Source: an uncultured Subdoligranulum sp. (GTDB taxonomy: Bacteria > Bacillota > Clostridia > Oscillospirales > Ruminococcaceae). From it: a DNA stretch of 64,000 bases. The translations under genes were made by a program, and so were the position numbers. The stretch covers positions 1-64,000 of the forward strand of contig CAJFFY010000008.1 in the NCBI GenBank assembly GCA_904374465.1, in the 5' to 3' direction. The notes below the pieces were generated by a model that was not told where the DNA came from, searched no databases, and saw nothing but the letters and a program-made list of their open reading frames with translations. Of the stretch, positions 48,908 through 56,765 are shown in pieces (positions within the stretch are counted from its first letter, which is position 1; each line of letters opens with the position of its first letter).

Positions 48908-50248
48908 ATGGCAAGCAGGAAAAAGAAAAACGGGAATAAAACACCGCTGGACGCACGCAGCAAAATGTACATCGTGATGGGAATTTGCAGTCTGATGCTG
49001 CTGATTTCGGTGGCCATTTCCTTTGTGCTGGTGGGAGGGCTGAGTTCCCTGGGAACTTCCGACGCGGATTCGGCATCCGACTCCGCCAGTGAATCCCTGG
49101 TGACAGAAAGCGGGTACGACAAGGACCAGAATACCATTGATCATACCCAGTACACCTCCACCATTCTGGAGAAGAGCGATGACGCCGGCCAGACCTATGT
49201 GGATGAGACCCTCTTTTTGGGGGACAGCAACACCGCCCGCATGTACCGGATGTTTGACTACTGTACCTACGACAATGCCATCGGCTCGGTGGGCATGAGC
49301 GCCAAGTCCCTGGCCACCTATGCCTGCGTACAGCTGCAGGGCTATTCCAACTATGTCACCATGGCCAAGGCGGTCTCGTTGATGCAGCCCAAGCGGGTAA
49401 TTCTCACCTTCGGTACCAACGACCTGAGCCCCAGCTATTCGGCGGACAAATTTGTGGAAGCCTATGCGGAAGGCATCAAGACCATCGCAGAAGCCTATCC
49501 CAGCGTGGATATCATCGTCAATTCCATCCCGCCGCTGGGCCAGAAACATTCCAACCAGAACCTGACCCAGACCCAGGTGGACGAGTACAACAAGGCCCTG
49601 GTGGAAATGTGCAAGGAAAACGACTGGAAGTTCCTTAACAGCGCCGAGGTGCTGAAGGATGCCTCCACCGGCTACGCCAAGAGCGGGTATGTGGAGTCCA
49701 GCGACGGCATCCACCTGACCAAGGCAGCCATGGAAGATCTCTTTACCTATGTGCGCACCCACAGCTATATCACCGAGGATGACCGTCCCACCGTCAAGAA
49801 TGTGGCTAAGCATATCGGGGATAAGGACGTGTCGGTCTCGACGGCCTCCACGGTGACGTCCACCTCCTCGGCCAGCTCCTATGCGACCCAGAGTGAAAGC
49901 ACCTCCTCGTCGGAAAGCTGGATTGAGGCCACGCCCGCGCCGGCACCTATCCAGCAACCCACTGTGGCGCCTACCGAGGCCCCGGCGGAACCCACCCCGG
50001 AACCGGCTACCCCGGAGCCGCAGCCCGATCCTACACCGGCTCCCACCCCGGAACCCACGCCTGTGCCGACGCCGGAACCCACGCCTGTGCCGACGCCGGA
50101 ACCCACCCCGGCGCCGACCCCTGTACCTACCGAAGCCCCCACGCCGGCACCGACACCGGAACCTGCCCCGGAGACACCGGCCTCTTCCAGCGAAACCACC
50201 AGTGCCGAAGCTGCGCCGGAAAGTGTTTCGGACGGCAGCACATCCTGA
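48908..50248 (+). CDS. Membrane-anchored SGNH/GDSL hydrolase with Pro/Thr-rich tail
   Basis: A 446-residue surface protein: basic N-terminus, one transmembrane helix (about 21-42), a Ser/Asp-rich linker, an SGNH esterase domain with Ser107 (LFLGDSNTARM), GTND (LTFGTNDLSPS) and the catalytic DGIH (SSDGIHLTKAAM), then a C-terminal tail of Pro-Glu/Pro-Thr repeats of over 100 residues. Such esterases remove acyl groups from wall sugars or glycans. ATG 48908 has AAAGGA six bases before it; ATG 48893 is an alternative. The tail likely spans the wall. Confidence 0.9.
   Translation: MASRKKKNGNKTPLDARSKMYIVMGICSLMLLISVAISFVLVGGLSSLGTSDADSASDSASESLVTESGYDKDQNTIDHTQYTSTILEKSDDAGQTYVDETLFLGDSNTARMYRMFDYCTYDNAIGSVGMSAKSLATYACVQLQGYSNYVTMAKAVSLMQPKRVILTFGTNDLSPSYSADKFVEAYAEGIKTIAEAYPSVDIIVNSIPPLGQKHSNQNLTQTQVDEYNKALVEMCKENDWKFLNSAEVLKDASTGYAKSGYVESSDGIHLTKAAMEDLFTYVRTHSYITEDDRPTVKNVAKHIGDKDVSVSTASTVTSTSSASSYATQSESTSSSESWIEATPAPAPIQQPTVAPTEAPAEPTPEPATPEPQPDPTPAPTPEPTPVPTPEPTPVPTPEPTPAPTPVPTEAPTPAPTPEPAPETPASSSETTSAEAAPESVSDGSTS
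50051..50098 (+). repeat. Two perfect 24-bp tandem repeats in the Pro/Thr tail
   Basis: Identical 24-base units at 50051-50074 and 50075-50098, encoding EPTPVPTP, within a longer imperfect array from about 49990 to 50170. Slippage could change the tail length. Confidence 0.8.
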
Positions 50249-50250
50249 TA

Positions 50251-50295
50251 AAAACCACCCCCGCCTTTCCCTTCCGGAAAAGCGGGGGTGGTTTT
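50251..50295. terminator. Bidirectional terminator
   Basis: Fourteen-base stem AAAACCACCCCCGC/GCGGGGGTGGTTTT between the converging SGNH and Rrf2 genes. Confidence 0.88.
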
Positions 50296-50297
50296 GT

Positions 50298-50711
50298 TCA
50301 GTCTTGGTTGCGGTTCATGGTACGCAGTTTGGCCAGCGTAATACCGTCCACGTATTGGTTGATCAGATCGTTGAGCCCGCACCAGAAGTCCAGCGTTTGG
50401 CACTGGTTGCGGCGGGGACATTCGGCGTTGGCGCCCAGGCAGGGGATGGCGGTCAGTTCGCCCTCCACTGCGCGCAGAATCTCCCCGGCGGTGATGTCGG
50501 TGTCGGGGCGCGCCAGGCGATAGCCGCCCTGGGCTCCGCGCACACTGGCCACCAGACCTGCCTTGGCCAGCGGGGTGATGATCTGCTCCAGATATTTCAG
50601 GCTGATCTGCTGGGTTTCGCTGATCTCTTTCAGGGGAACGAGTGCATCGGGGTGATTGGCCAGCTCAGCCATCAGCCGCAATGCATAACGGTCGCGGGTC
50701 GAAAATTTCAT
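50298..50711 (-). CDS. Rrf2-family transcription regulator with Fe-S-type cysteines
   Basis: A 137-residue winged-helix protein (KFSTRDRYALRLMAELA; ISLKYLEQIITPLAKAGLVASVRGAQGGYRL) of the IscR/CymR/NsrR family. Four cysteines at 91, 98, 104 and 111 match the spacing of IscR-like cluster ligands, so it may sense iron-sulphur status, cysteine or redox. It is divergent from the metQNI operon, whose promoter is about 130 bases away; control of sulphur amino-acid uptake is plausible but not shown. Own terminator. Confidence 0.9.
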   Translation of the reverse strand: MKFSTRDRYALRLMAELANHPDALVPLKEISETQQISLKYLEQIITPLAKAGLVASVRGAQGGYRLARPDTDITAGEILRAVEGELTAIPCLGANAECPRRNQCQTLDFWCGLNDLINQYVDGITLAKLRTMNRNQD

Positions 50712-50843
50712 CCGGGTGCCTCTTTCTATAGTATTGGAATACTATTACCATACCATATTTGTAGGAAATTGGCAACCCTTTTGCGTATTTTTCACATCCT
50801 TTGTATAAAATACTGAAAAATTCTCCCATTTATGCAAAAAGTG

Positions 50844-50872
50844 TTGACAGCACAGCCAAACCGGGCTATACT
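50844..50872 (+). promoter_or_regulatory. Promoter of the metQNI leader
   Basis: TTGACA 50844-50849, a 17-nt spacer and TATACT 50867-50872. Transcription should start near 50880, about 50 bases before the leader peptide. Confidence 0.85.
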
Positions 50873-50929
50873 CATAGCCAGAGAAGCCTCTGTTGGCTTA
50901 CCGAATTTGTGTGGAAAGGAGCACCGGCG

Positions 50930-51025
50930 ATGACCTGCAGCAACCGTTTTGGCATGATGATGTGCATGTGCAGTTTGCTTCGGCAGCCTGTGCTTGCTTT
51001 CTCGTGCGCAAATTTGGGCGCATAA
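50930..51025 (+). CDS. Met/Cys-rich leader peptide, 31 aa
   Basis: ATG 50930 has an ideal ribosome site (AAAGGAG 50915-50921, eight bases away). The peptide begins MTCSNRFGMMMCMCSLLRQ: Met codons at 9, 10, 11 and 13, Cys codons at 3, 12, 14 and 26, far above chance. It ends 14 bases before a strong terminator that lies ahead of metQ. Classic leader peptides place codons of the regulated amino acid so that ribosome stalling reports charged-tRNA supply. The segment GCTTCGGC (50977-50984, codons 16-19) can pair with GCCGAAGC (51046-51053) of the terminator arm, giving the anti-terminator. Confidence 0.8.
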   Translation: MTCSNRFGMMMCMCSLLRQPVLAFSCANLGA

Positions 51026-51038
51026 CGAAAGAAACACA

Positions 51039-51077
51039 GCGGGGCGCCGAAGCCGTTCGGTGCCCCGCTTTTCTTTT
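51039..51077 (+). terminator. Attenuator terminator before metQ
   Basis: Thirteen-base stem (51039-51051 with 51056-51068, one G-T pair), loop GCCG, tail TTTTCTTTT. Competes with the anti-terminator formed by 50977-50984 and 51046-51053. Confidence 0.88.
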
Positions 51078-51107
51078 GGCGCCAATCCTGTAAGGAGGAA
51101 CATTGTA

Positions 51108-51152
51108 ATGGAACGTGGTCCGGTTTACAAACAGCCCGGTGTGCGAATGTGA
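51108..51152 (+). CDS. Possible second tiny leader ORF, 14 aa
   Basis: ATG 51108 follows AAGGAGG (51092-51098) and reads MERGPVYKQPGVRM. It lies between the attenuator and metQ. The ribosome site is excellent but the peptide has no telling composition; it may just aid ribosome loading or be fortuitous. Confidence 0.3.
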   Translation: MERGPVYKQPGVRM

Positions 51153-51219
51153 CAGCAGGGGAGGGACCTGCCTGCACACAGACACCACAAAACCAAACAA
51201 CAAAAAGGAGAACACAACC

Positions 51220-52107
51220 ATGAAAAAGCTGATTTCCGCTACCCTGGCCGGCGCGCTGGCCCTGAGCCTTGCCGCCTGCGGCTCTTCCGCTTCTGTTTCC
51301 ACTTCTTCCGCCGCTTCCTCGGCGGCCGCCTCCGGCGAGGCCGCTTCCACCGCCGAGACCGGCAGCGACCTGGCCGGCACCACCATCAAGGTGGCGGCTT
51401 CTCCCACGCCCCATGCCGAGATCCTGAACGTGGCCAAGGACCTGTTGGCCGAGCAGGGCATCACGCTGGACATCATCGAGTTCAGCGACTATGTGCAGCC
51501 CAACATGGTCACCGAGAGCGGCGAGGTGGACGCCAACTACTTCCAGCATCAGCCCTACCTGGATTCCTTCAATGAGGAGAACGGCACCCACCTGGTCAGT
51601 GTGGGCGACATCCACTACGAGCCGCTGGGCATTTACCCCGGCAAGAGCCAGAGCCTGGACGAAATCCCCGACGGCGCTGTGATCGCGGTGCCCAACGACA
51701 CCACCAACGAGGCCCGCGCCCTGCAGCTGCTGGCTGCCCAGGGTATCATCACCATCCGGGAAGATGCCGGTCTGACCGCCACCGTCAACGACATCACCGA
51801 AAATCCCCACAATGTGCAGGTGGAGGAGCTGGAAGCTGCCCAGCTGCCCCGCACGCTGGCCGACGTGGACTACGCGGTCATGAACGGCAACTACGCGCTG
51901 GAAGCCGGTTTCTCGGTGGGCACCGACGCCCTGGCTACCGAGGATGCGGAGTCTGAGGCTGCCCAGACCTATGCCAACGTACTGGTGGTCAAGGAAGGCA
52001 ACGAAAACGATCCCGCCATTCAGGCTCTGCTGGCTGCGCTGAAGAGCCAGGAAGTCAAGGATTTCATCAACGAGACCTATGACGGCGCCGTGGTGGCCCT
52101 TTTCTAA
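51220..52107 (+). CDS. metQ: Methionine ABC transporter substrate-binding lipoprotein
   Basis: A 295-residue lipoprotein: signal peptide MKKLISATLAGALALSLAAC with lipobox LAAC and lipid-bearing Cys20, a Ser/Ala linker, then the NLPA/MetQ domain (IKVAASPTPHAEILNVAKDLLAEQGITLDIIEF, VDANYFQHQPYLDSFNEENG, DVDYAVMNGNYALEAG). Binds methionine outside and hands it to MetI. AAAAAGGAG precedes ATG 51220. First gene of metQNI, behind the Met/Cys leader attenuator. Confidence 0.95.
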   Translation: MKKLISATLAGALALSLAACGSSASVSTSSAASSAAASGEAASTAETGSDLAGTTIKVAASPTPHAEILNVAKDLLAEQGITLDIIEFSDYVQPNMVTESGEVDANYFQHQPYLDSFNEENGTHLVSVGDIHYEPLGIYPGKSQSLDEIPDGAVIAVPNDTTNEARALQLLAAQGIITIREDAGLTATVNDITENPHNVQVEELEAAQLPRTLADVDYAVMNGNYALEAGFSVGTDALATEDAESEAAQTYANVLVVKEGNENDPAIQALLAALKSQEVKDFINETYDGAVVALF

Positions 52108-52155
52108 AGAAAACCAGGGAAAAACCTTGCAACGGTACGGCCGGTAAGGTACAAT

Positions 52156-52190
52156 CAATAGGGAACGGGGGAAAATCCCGTTCCCTATTG
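52156..52190 (+). other. Intercistronic hairpin between metQ and metN
   Basis: Perfect 14-base stem CAATAGGGAACGGG/CCCGTTCCCTATTG with no T-run after it. Likely an mRNA-stabilising or processing structure that raises metQ over metN; inferred. Confidence 0.7.
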
Positions 52191-52210
52191 TAGAATGAGG
52201 GGGAAAACCC

Positions 52211-53209
52211 ATGATCGAATTACAACACCTGACCAAGCGGTTTGCCACAAAAGGCGGCACGGTGGTGGCGCTCAACGATATCAACCTGACCATCCGGGAC
52301 GGGGATATCTACGGCATCATCGGCATGTCCGGCGCAGGCAAATCCACATTGGTCCGCTGCATCAATATGCTGGAACGCCCCGACGAGGGCCACGTGGTGG
52401 TGGAAGGCCGCCAGATGCAGCAGCTCAGTCCTGCAGAATTGCGGTCTGCCCGGCGGGATATCACGATGATCTTCCAGCAGTTCAATCTGCTGATGCAGCG
52501 TACCTGCCTGCGCAACATCATGTTCCCGATGGAACTGGCCAAGGTGCCCCGGGAAAAAGCCGAGGCCCGTGCCCGGGAACTGCTGGAACTGGTGGGTCTG
52601 CCCGACAAGGCGGATTCCTACCCGGCCCAGCTCTCGGGCGGTCAAAAGCAGCGCATCGCCATTGCCCGCGCCCTGGCCACCGATCCCAAGGTCCTGCTCT
52701 GTGACGAGGCCACCAGTGCCCTGGATCCCAACACCACCCATGCCATCCTGCAGCTGATCCAGAAGATCAACCGGGAACTGGGCATCACGGTGGTGGTCAT
52801 CACCCACCAGATGAGCGTGGTGGAGGAGATCTGCAACCGGGTGGCCATCCTGGACGAAGGCACCGTGGTGGAGGAAGGGGAGGTCCAGGCCATCTTCAGC
52901 CATCCCACTTCCGCGGCGGCCCGGCGGCTGGTTTACCCGGCCGGCGCCCCCAAGGCCGAAGCCCTGCCCGGTCACCGGCTGGTGCGGGTGGCTTTCAACG
53001 GCACCCAGACCACCGACAAGCCGCTGGTGGCCAGCCTGGTCTTGCAATGCGGGGCGCTGGTCTCCATCCTGGCGGCGGATACCCGCATCGTCAACGGGCA
53101 GACGCTGGGCAGCATGCTGCTGGCCCTGCCGGAGGATGAAACGGCCGACAAGGCCATCGAGTATATCCAGCACTACCCCGGTATCACGTATGAGGAGGTG
53201 AACGGCTGA
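52211..53209 (+). CDS. metN: Methionine ABC transporter ATP-binding protein
   Basis: A 332-residue ATPase: Walker A IGMSGAGKSTLVRC, Q-loop MIFQQFNLL, signature QLSGGQKQRIAIARAL, Walker B VLLCDEATSALDP and switch His (VVITHQM); the C-terminal 90 residues form the NIL regulatory domain that inhibits import when methionine is plentiful. Start ATG 52211 with a GAGGGGG site. Its TGA overlaps the metI ATG by one base. Confidence 0.96.
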   Translation: MIELQHLTKRFATKGGTVVALNDINLTIRDGDIYGIIGMSGAGKSTLVRCINMLERPDEGHVVVEGRQMQQLSPAELRSARRDITMIFQQFNLLMQRTCLRNIMFPMELAKVPREKAEARARELLELVGLPDKADSYPAQLSGGQKQRIAIARALATDPKVLLCDEATSALDPNTTHAILQLIQKINRELGITVVVITHQMSVVEEICNRVAILDEGTVVEEGEVQAIFSHPTSAAARRLVYPAGAPKAEALPGHRLVRVAFNGTQTTDKPLVASLVLQCGALVSILAADTRIVNGQTLGSMLLALPEDETADKAIEYIQHYPGITYEEVNG

Positions 53210-53907
53210 TGGATGCATTGCTGGCAAGCAAAGAGTGGGCGACTTTTTTGCAGATCCTGCCCACCATTCCCTTTGAAACCTGGGAGACCATCTGGTCCAC
53301 TGTGGTTTCCACCCTGTTGGCGCTGGTCATCGGCCTGCCGCTGGGAGTCTGTCTGGTCACCGGGGAACCGGGCGGTGTGCGTCCGCTGCCCCGCTGGGTG
53401 ATGAGCCTGCTCAACGTGGTCATCAACCTGCTGCGCAGTGTGCCCTTCCTGATTCTGATGATCATCGTCATTCCGTTGTCCCGCCTGATTGTGGGCACCT
53501 CCATCGGCACCACCGCTTCCATTGTGCCGCTGGTCATTGCCTCGTTCCCCTTTGTCTCCCGCCTGGTGGAAACCAGCATGCGGGAGGTGGACGCCGGTGT
53601 TATTGAGGCGGCCCAGAGCATGGGCGCCACACCGCTGCAGATCATCACCAAGGTGATGATTCCCGAAAGTCTGCCCAGCCTGGTTTCCAACGTGACCATC
53701 GCCACCACCACCATCATGGGGTACGGCGCCATGGCGGGCATCATCGGCGGCGGCGGTCTGGGCAAGATCGCCATCAACTACGGCTACTACCGCTTTAATG
53801 TTGTGCTGGAGATTTTTGCCACCGTGCTGCTGGTTATCCTGGTTCAGATCCTGCAGACTGTGGGTACCCGGCTGGCGGTGCGCTGTGACAAGCGCATCCA
53901 GCGGTGA
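53209..53907 (+). CDS. metI: Methionine ABC transporter permease
   Basis: A 232-residue five-helix permease with the BPD loop that docks to MetN (EAAQSMGATPLQIITKVMIPESLPSL) and TVVSTLLALVIGLPLGVCL near the N-terminus. Last gene of metQNI, overlapping metN (TGATG). GAGGTG lies before the ATG. Confidence 0.96.
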   Translation: MDALLASKEWATFLQILPTIPFETWETIWSTVVSTLLALVIGLPLGVCLVTGEPGGVRPLPRWVMSLLNVVINLLRSVPFLILMIIVIPLSRLIVGTSIGTTASIVPLVIASFPFVSRLVETSMREVDAGVIEAAQSMGATPLQIITKVMIPESLPSLVSNVTIATTTIMGYGAMAGIIGGGGLGKIAINYGYYRFNVVLEIFATVLLVILVQILQTVGTRLAVRCDKRIQR

Positions 53908-54105
53908 ACCGACGGCTCCAAAATTTTCCGAATTCATAAAAGGTTCAAAATGGCGTGACAACTCGGACACAATCTGAGGATATACTATAAGGGAAGTCAA
54001 GGTAAGCAACCCAAGACCCGATTACTGCTGTCGGACCATGCCAGAGGCATTCGCCCCGGTCCGGCGCAGACAACCAACAAGGCTTCGCGCCATTTGAATA
54101 GATGC
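53908..54105 (+). other. Structured intergenic region, possible ncRNA
   Basis: No open frame is credible. TATACT at 53981-53986 could be a -10 box, without a well spaced -35. Downstream lies a clear stem-loop: CGGACC (54032-54037) with GGTCCG (54058-54063) and inside it ATGCC/GGCAT (54038-54042, 54046-54050) around AGA. A short structured RNA on the plus strand is possible. Confidence 0.35.
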
Positions 54106-54140
54106 AAAAAGCACCCCGGTAGCTTGTGCTGCTGAGGTGC
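54106..54140 (-). terminator. Terminator of the threonine aldolase gene
   Basis: On the minus strand GCACC...GGTGC with inner AGC/GCT pairing, followed by T5. Confidence 0.7.
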
Positions 54141-54160
54141 GTTTGCTTTGTATGGAAATT

Positions 54161-55213
54161 TTACAGTGCCTGTACGTCGGCAATCAACTGGGCAACTGCC
54201 TCGGGGCGGGTGGCCCAGCTGGTGCAGATGCGCACCGCCGTGTGGTCGGCGTCGGGTTTGCCCATGCCGCTCATGGCATATCGCTGAGCCAGGGCGTCAT
54301 ACCAGGCATCGGGCAACACAAAGAACTGTTGGTTGGTGGGGGAGTCCTGCAGCAGGGCAATGCCCTTGGCGGTGAAGGCATCGCGGATGGCCAGGGCCTG
54401 CCGGTCGGCCTCGGCGGCCAGGGCAAAATAGGGGCTGCAGCCGCTGCCGTCCTCGCCCTCCAGCAGAGCCAGGAACTGGAGCCCCAGCAGCCGCCCCTTG
54501 GCCAGCATGCCGCCATGCTGTTTGATGGCATAACGGAAGTCCTGTTTCAGATCGTCGTTGGTGATGACCACGGCCTCCCCGAACAAGGCACCGCATTTGG
54601 TGCCGCCCAGGTAGAAGACGTCGCACAGGGCAGCGTAGTCCTGCAGCGTCAGGTCGTTGGCGGGGCTCATGAGGCCATAGGCCATCCGGGCACCGTCCAC
54701 AAACAGATAGAGACCCAGGTCGTAGCAAGTGGCCGAGATGTCGGTCAGTTCCTCTTTGGAGTAGAGGGTGCCCACCTCGGTGGGGTTGGACAGATACACC
54801 ATGCCCGGCTGCACCTCATGCTCATGGGTGGGGTTGGCGCGGTGCGCCTCCACCGCAGCGCGGATCTGGGCCGCGGTGATCTTGCCGGCGGTGGCGGGCA
54901 GCGGCAGGCATTTGTGGCCGGTGGCCTCAATGGAGCCGGTCTCGTGCACATGGATGTGGCCGGTCTCGGCGCACAGGACGCCCTGCCAGGGTTTCAGCGC
55001 GGCGGCAATCACCGTCAGGTTGGCCTGGGTGGCCCCCACAAAAAAATGTACGGCGGCATCGGGGGCGTCGCACAGCGCGCGGATCTTGTCGGCGGCTGCG
55101 GCGCAATACTCGTCCTCCCCGTAGCCGGGGGTCTGCTCCAGGTTGGTCTTTTGCAGCAGATCCAGGACCGGCTGGGCGGCACCCTCGCCGTAATCACACT
55201 CAAAACGAATCAT
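54161..55213 (-). CDS. Low-specificity L-threonine aldolase (PLP)
   Basis: A 350-residue beta-eliminating-lyase fold enzyme that cleaves threonine or allo-threonine to glycine and acetaldehyde. The PLP lysine is in FYLGGTKCGALFGEAVV, the PLP Asp in LGLYLFVDGARMAYGL, and the N-terminus has the DYGEGAAQPVLD and GYGEDEYCAAAADKIR pattern. AAAGGAG is eight bases before ATG 55213. It is divergent from an NSS amino-acid transporter with promoters sharing one -35 box, suggesting linked amino-acid uptake and breakdown. Confidence 0.92.
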   Translation of the reverse strand: MIRFECDYGEGAAQPVLDLLQKTNLEQTPGYGEDEYCAAAADKIRALCDAPDAAVHFFVGATQANLTVIAAALKPWQGVLCAETGHIHVHETGSIEATGHKCLPLPATAGKITAAQIRAAVEAHRANPTHEHEVQPGMVYLSNPTEVGTLYSKEELTDISATCYDLGLYLFVDGARMAYGLMSPANDLTLQDYAALCDVFYLGGTKCGALFGEAVVITNDDLKQDFRYAIKQHGGMLAKGRLLGLQFLALLEGEDGSGCSPYFALAAEADRQALAIRDAFTAKGIALLQDSPTNQQFFVLPDAWYDALAQRYAMSGMGKPDADHTAVRICTSWATRPEAVAQLIADVQAL

Positions 55214-55244
55214 AGGAAACTCTCCTTTCGATGGCATACCGTTC

Positions 55245-55296
55245 ATTATAGCACAGACGGGTAAACCTTGCAATGACAGGAAAAATGCGCTATAAT
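55245..55296. promoter_or_regulatory. Divergent promoters sharing one palindromic -35 box
   Basis: TTGCAA at 55268-55273 is its own reverse complement. Rightward: a 17-nt spacer, then TATAAT 55291-55296 (NSS gene). Leftward: a 17-nt spacer, then TATAAT read on the minus strand at 55250-55245 (aldolase gene). Both have ideal spacing and perfect -10 boxes, and cannot be occupied together. Confidence 0.85.
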
Positions 55297-55329
55297 GGGA
55301 CGAATTCGTGTGAGGAAGGAAGGAAAACT

Positions 55330-56706
55330 ATGGAATCTCAAAAACAGCGGGAGCATTTTGCCTCCCGCCTCGGCTTCATTCTCGTCAGTGCCGGTTGTGC
55401 GATCGGCATTGGCAACGTCTGGAAGTTCCCCTGGATGGCCGGTGCCAACGGCGGTGGCATTTTTGTGCTGTTCTACCTGTTGTTCCTGGTCATCATGGGG
55501 GTGCCGGTGCTGACGATGGAACTGGCGGTGGGCCGTGCCAGCCGGCAGAGTGCGGTGCGGGCGTACCAGGCACTGGAACCCAAGGACAGCAAATGGCATA
55601 TCCACGGCTGGTTCTGCATTATCGGCTGCTGCCTGTTGATGATGTACTACACCACCGTGGCGGGCTGGATGCTGGATTACTTCTACAAGTTTGCCACCGG
55701 CGCCTTTGAAGGAATCGAAAACAGTGCGGTGGACGGGGTGTTCAGCGCCATGCTGGGCAACCCCGTGGAACTGACGGTTTTCATGGCCATCATCACGCTG
55801 GGCGGCTTCCTGGTCTGCTCCTTCGGACTGCAGAAAGGTCTGGAGCGGATCTCCAAATGGATGATGCTGGCCCTGCTGGTGCTGATTGTGGTGCTGGCCG
55901 TCAACAGCGTCCTTCTGGAGGGCGGCAAGGAGGGTCTGGCCTTCTACCTGCTGCCCGATTTGCAGCGGGCGTCCGAAGTGGGACTGGGCAACGTGATTAC
56001 GGCGGCCATGAACCAGTCGTTCTTCACCCTCAGCCTGGGTATTGCGGCCATGGAGATCTTCGGCAGCTACATGACCAAGGAGCACACCCTTCCCGGCGAG
56101 GCCGTCCGGATCTGCGCGCTGGACACGTTTGTGGCTCTGATGTCCGGCCTGATCATCTTCCCGGCCTGCTTTGCCTTTGGGGTGCAGCCCGACGCCGGTC
56201 CCTCGCTGATCTTCCAGACGCTGCCCCGCGTCTTTGTGAATATGGTGGGCGGTCGGCTCTGGGGCGCGCTGTTCTTCCTGTTCATGACCTTTGCCAGCTT
56301 TACCACCGTGCTGGCGGTCTTTGAAAACATCATGGCCAGCTGCATCGACTGCTTTGGCTGGACCCGGAAAAAGGCCACGGTGGTCTGTTGCATCTTCATC
56401 CTGCTGGCCAGCTTGCCCTGCGTGCTGGGCTACAACCTGTGGTACTTCTCGGTGCCGCTGCCCAATGCGCCCGCCGGCGGCCAGGTTCTGGACATCGAGG
56501 ACTTCCTTGTCTCCAACCTGCTGCTGCCCATTGGCAGCCTGGTCTACCTGCTGTTCTGCGTCAGCCGCTGGGGCTGGGGCTACGACAAGTACATGGAGGA
56601 GTGCAACACCGGCAAGGGCCTGAAGATGCCCCGGATGTTCAAGCCGTACTTCCAGTTTGTGCTGCCCCTGCTTATCGTGGTGATTCTGGTGCAGGGTCTG
56701 ATCTGA
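55330..56706 (+). CDS. NSS-family sodium-dependent amino-acid transporter
   Basis: A 458-residue LeuT-fold symporter with helix 1 carrying GFILVSAGCAIGIGNVWKFPWMAGANGGGIFVL, the unwound sodium/substrate site, then about eleven helices, as in the shorter bacterial members. Takes up an amino acid with sodium. GAAGGAAGG is before ATG 55330. The divergent threonine aldolase hints at threonine or glycine, but the substrate is unproven. Confidence 0.93.
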   Translation: MESQKQREHFASRLGFILVSAGCAIGIGNVWKFPWMAGANGGGIFVLFYLLFLVIMGVPVLTMELAVGRASRQSAVRAYQALEPKDSKWHIHGWFCIIGCCLLMMYYTTVAGWMLDYFYKFATGAFEGIENSAVDGVFSAMLGNPVELTVFMAIITLGGFLVCSFGLQKGLERISKWMMLALLVLIVVLAVNSVLLEGGKEGLAFYLLPDLQRASEVGLGNVITAAMNQSFFTLSLGIAAMEIFGSYMTKEHTLPGEAVRICALDTFVALMSGLIIFPACFAFGVQPDAGPSLIFQTLPRVFVNMVGGRLWGALFFLFMTFASFTTVLAVFENIMASCIDCFGWTRKKATVVCCIFILLASLPCVLGYNLWYFSVPLPNAPAGGQVLDIEDFLVSNLLLPIGSLVYLLFCVSRWGWGYDKYMEECNTGKGLKMPRMFKPYFQFVLPLLIVVILVQGLI

Positions 56707-56718
56707 CCGATAAAAACC

Positions 56719-56750
56719 AAAAGCAGCCGCCTGCGGGCGGCTGCTTTTTT
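56719..56750 (+). terminator. Terminator of the NSS gene
   Basis: Stem AAAAGCAGCCGCC with GGCGGCTGC then T6. Confidence 0.92.
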
Positions 56751-56765
56751 GTGGATGATAAAGGG

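Noticed and set aside
49990..50170. Repeat array in the SGNH gene as a CRISPR-like or intergenic repeat
   Set aside because: The repeats are in frame, without spacers, and encode a Pro/Thr-rich wall-spanning tail.
51150..51175. GGGGAGGGACCTGCC, which recalls the S-box (SAM-I) core GGAGGGAC
   Set aside because: The rest of the S-box (kink-turn, GAAACC-like and long P1) is missing, and the attenuator with leader peptide already explains regulation.
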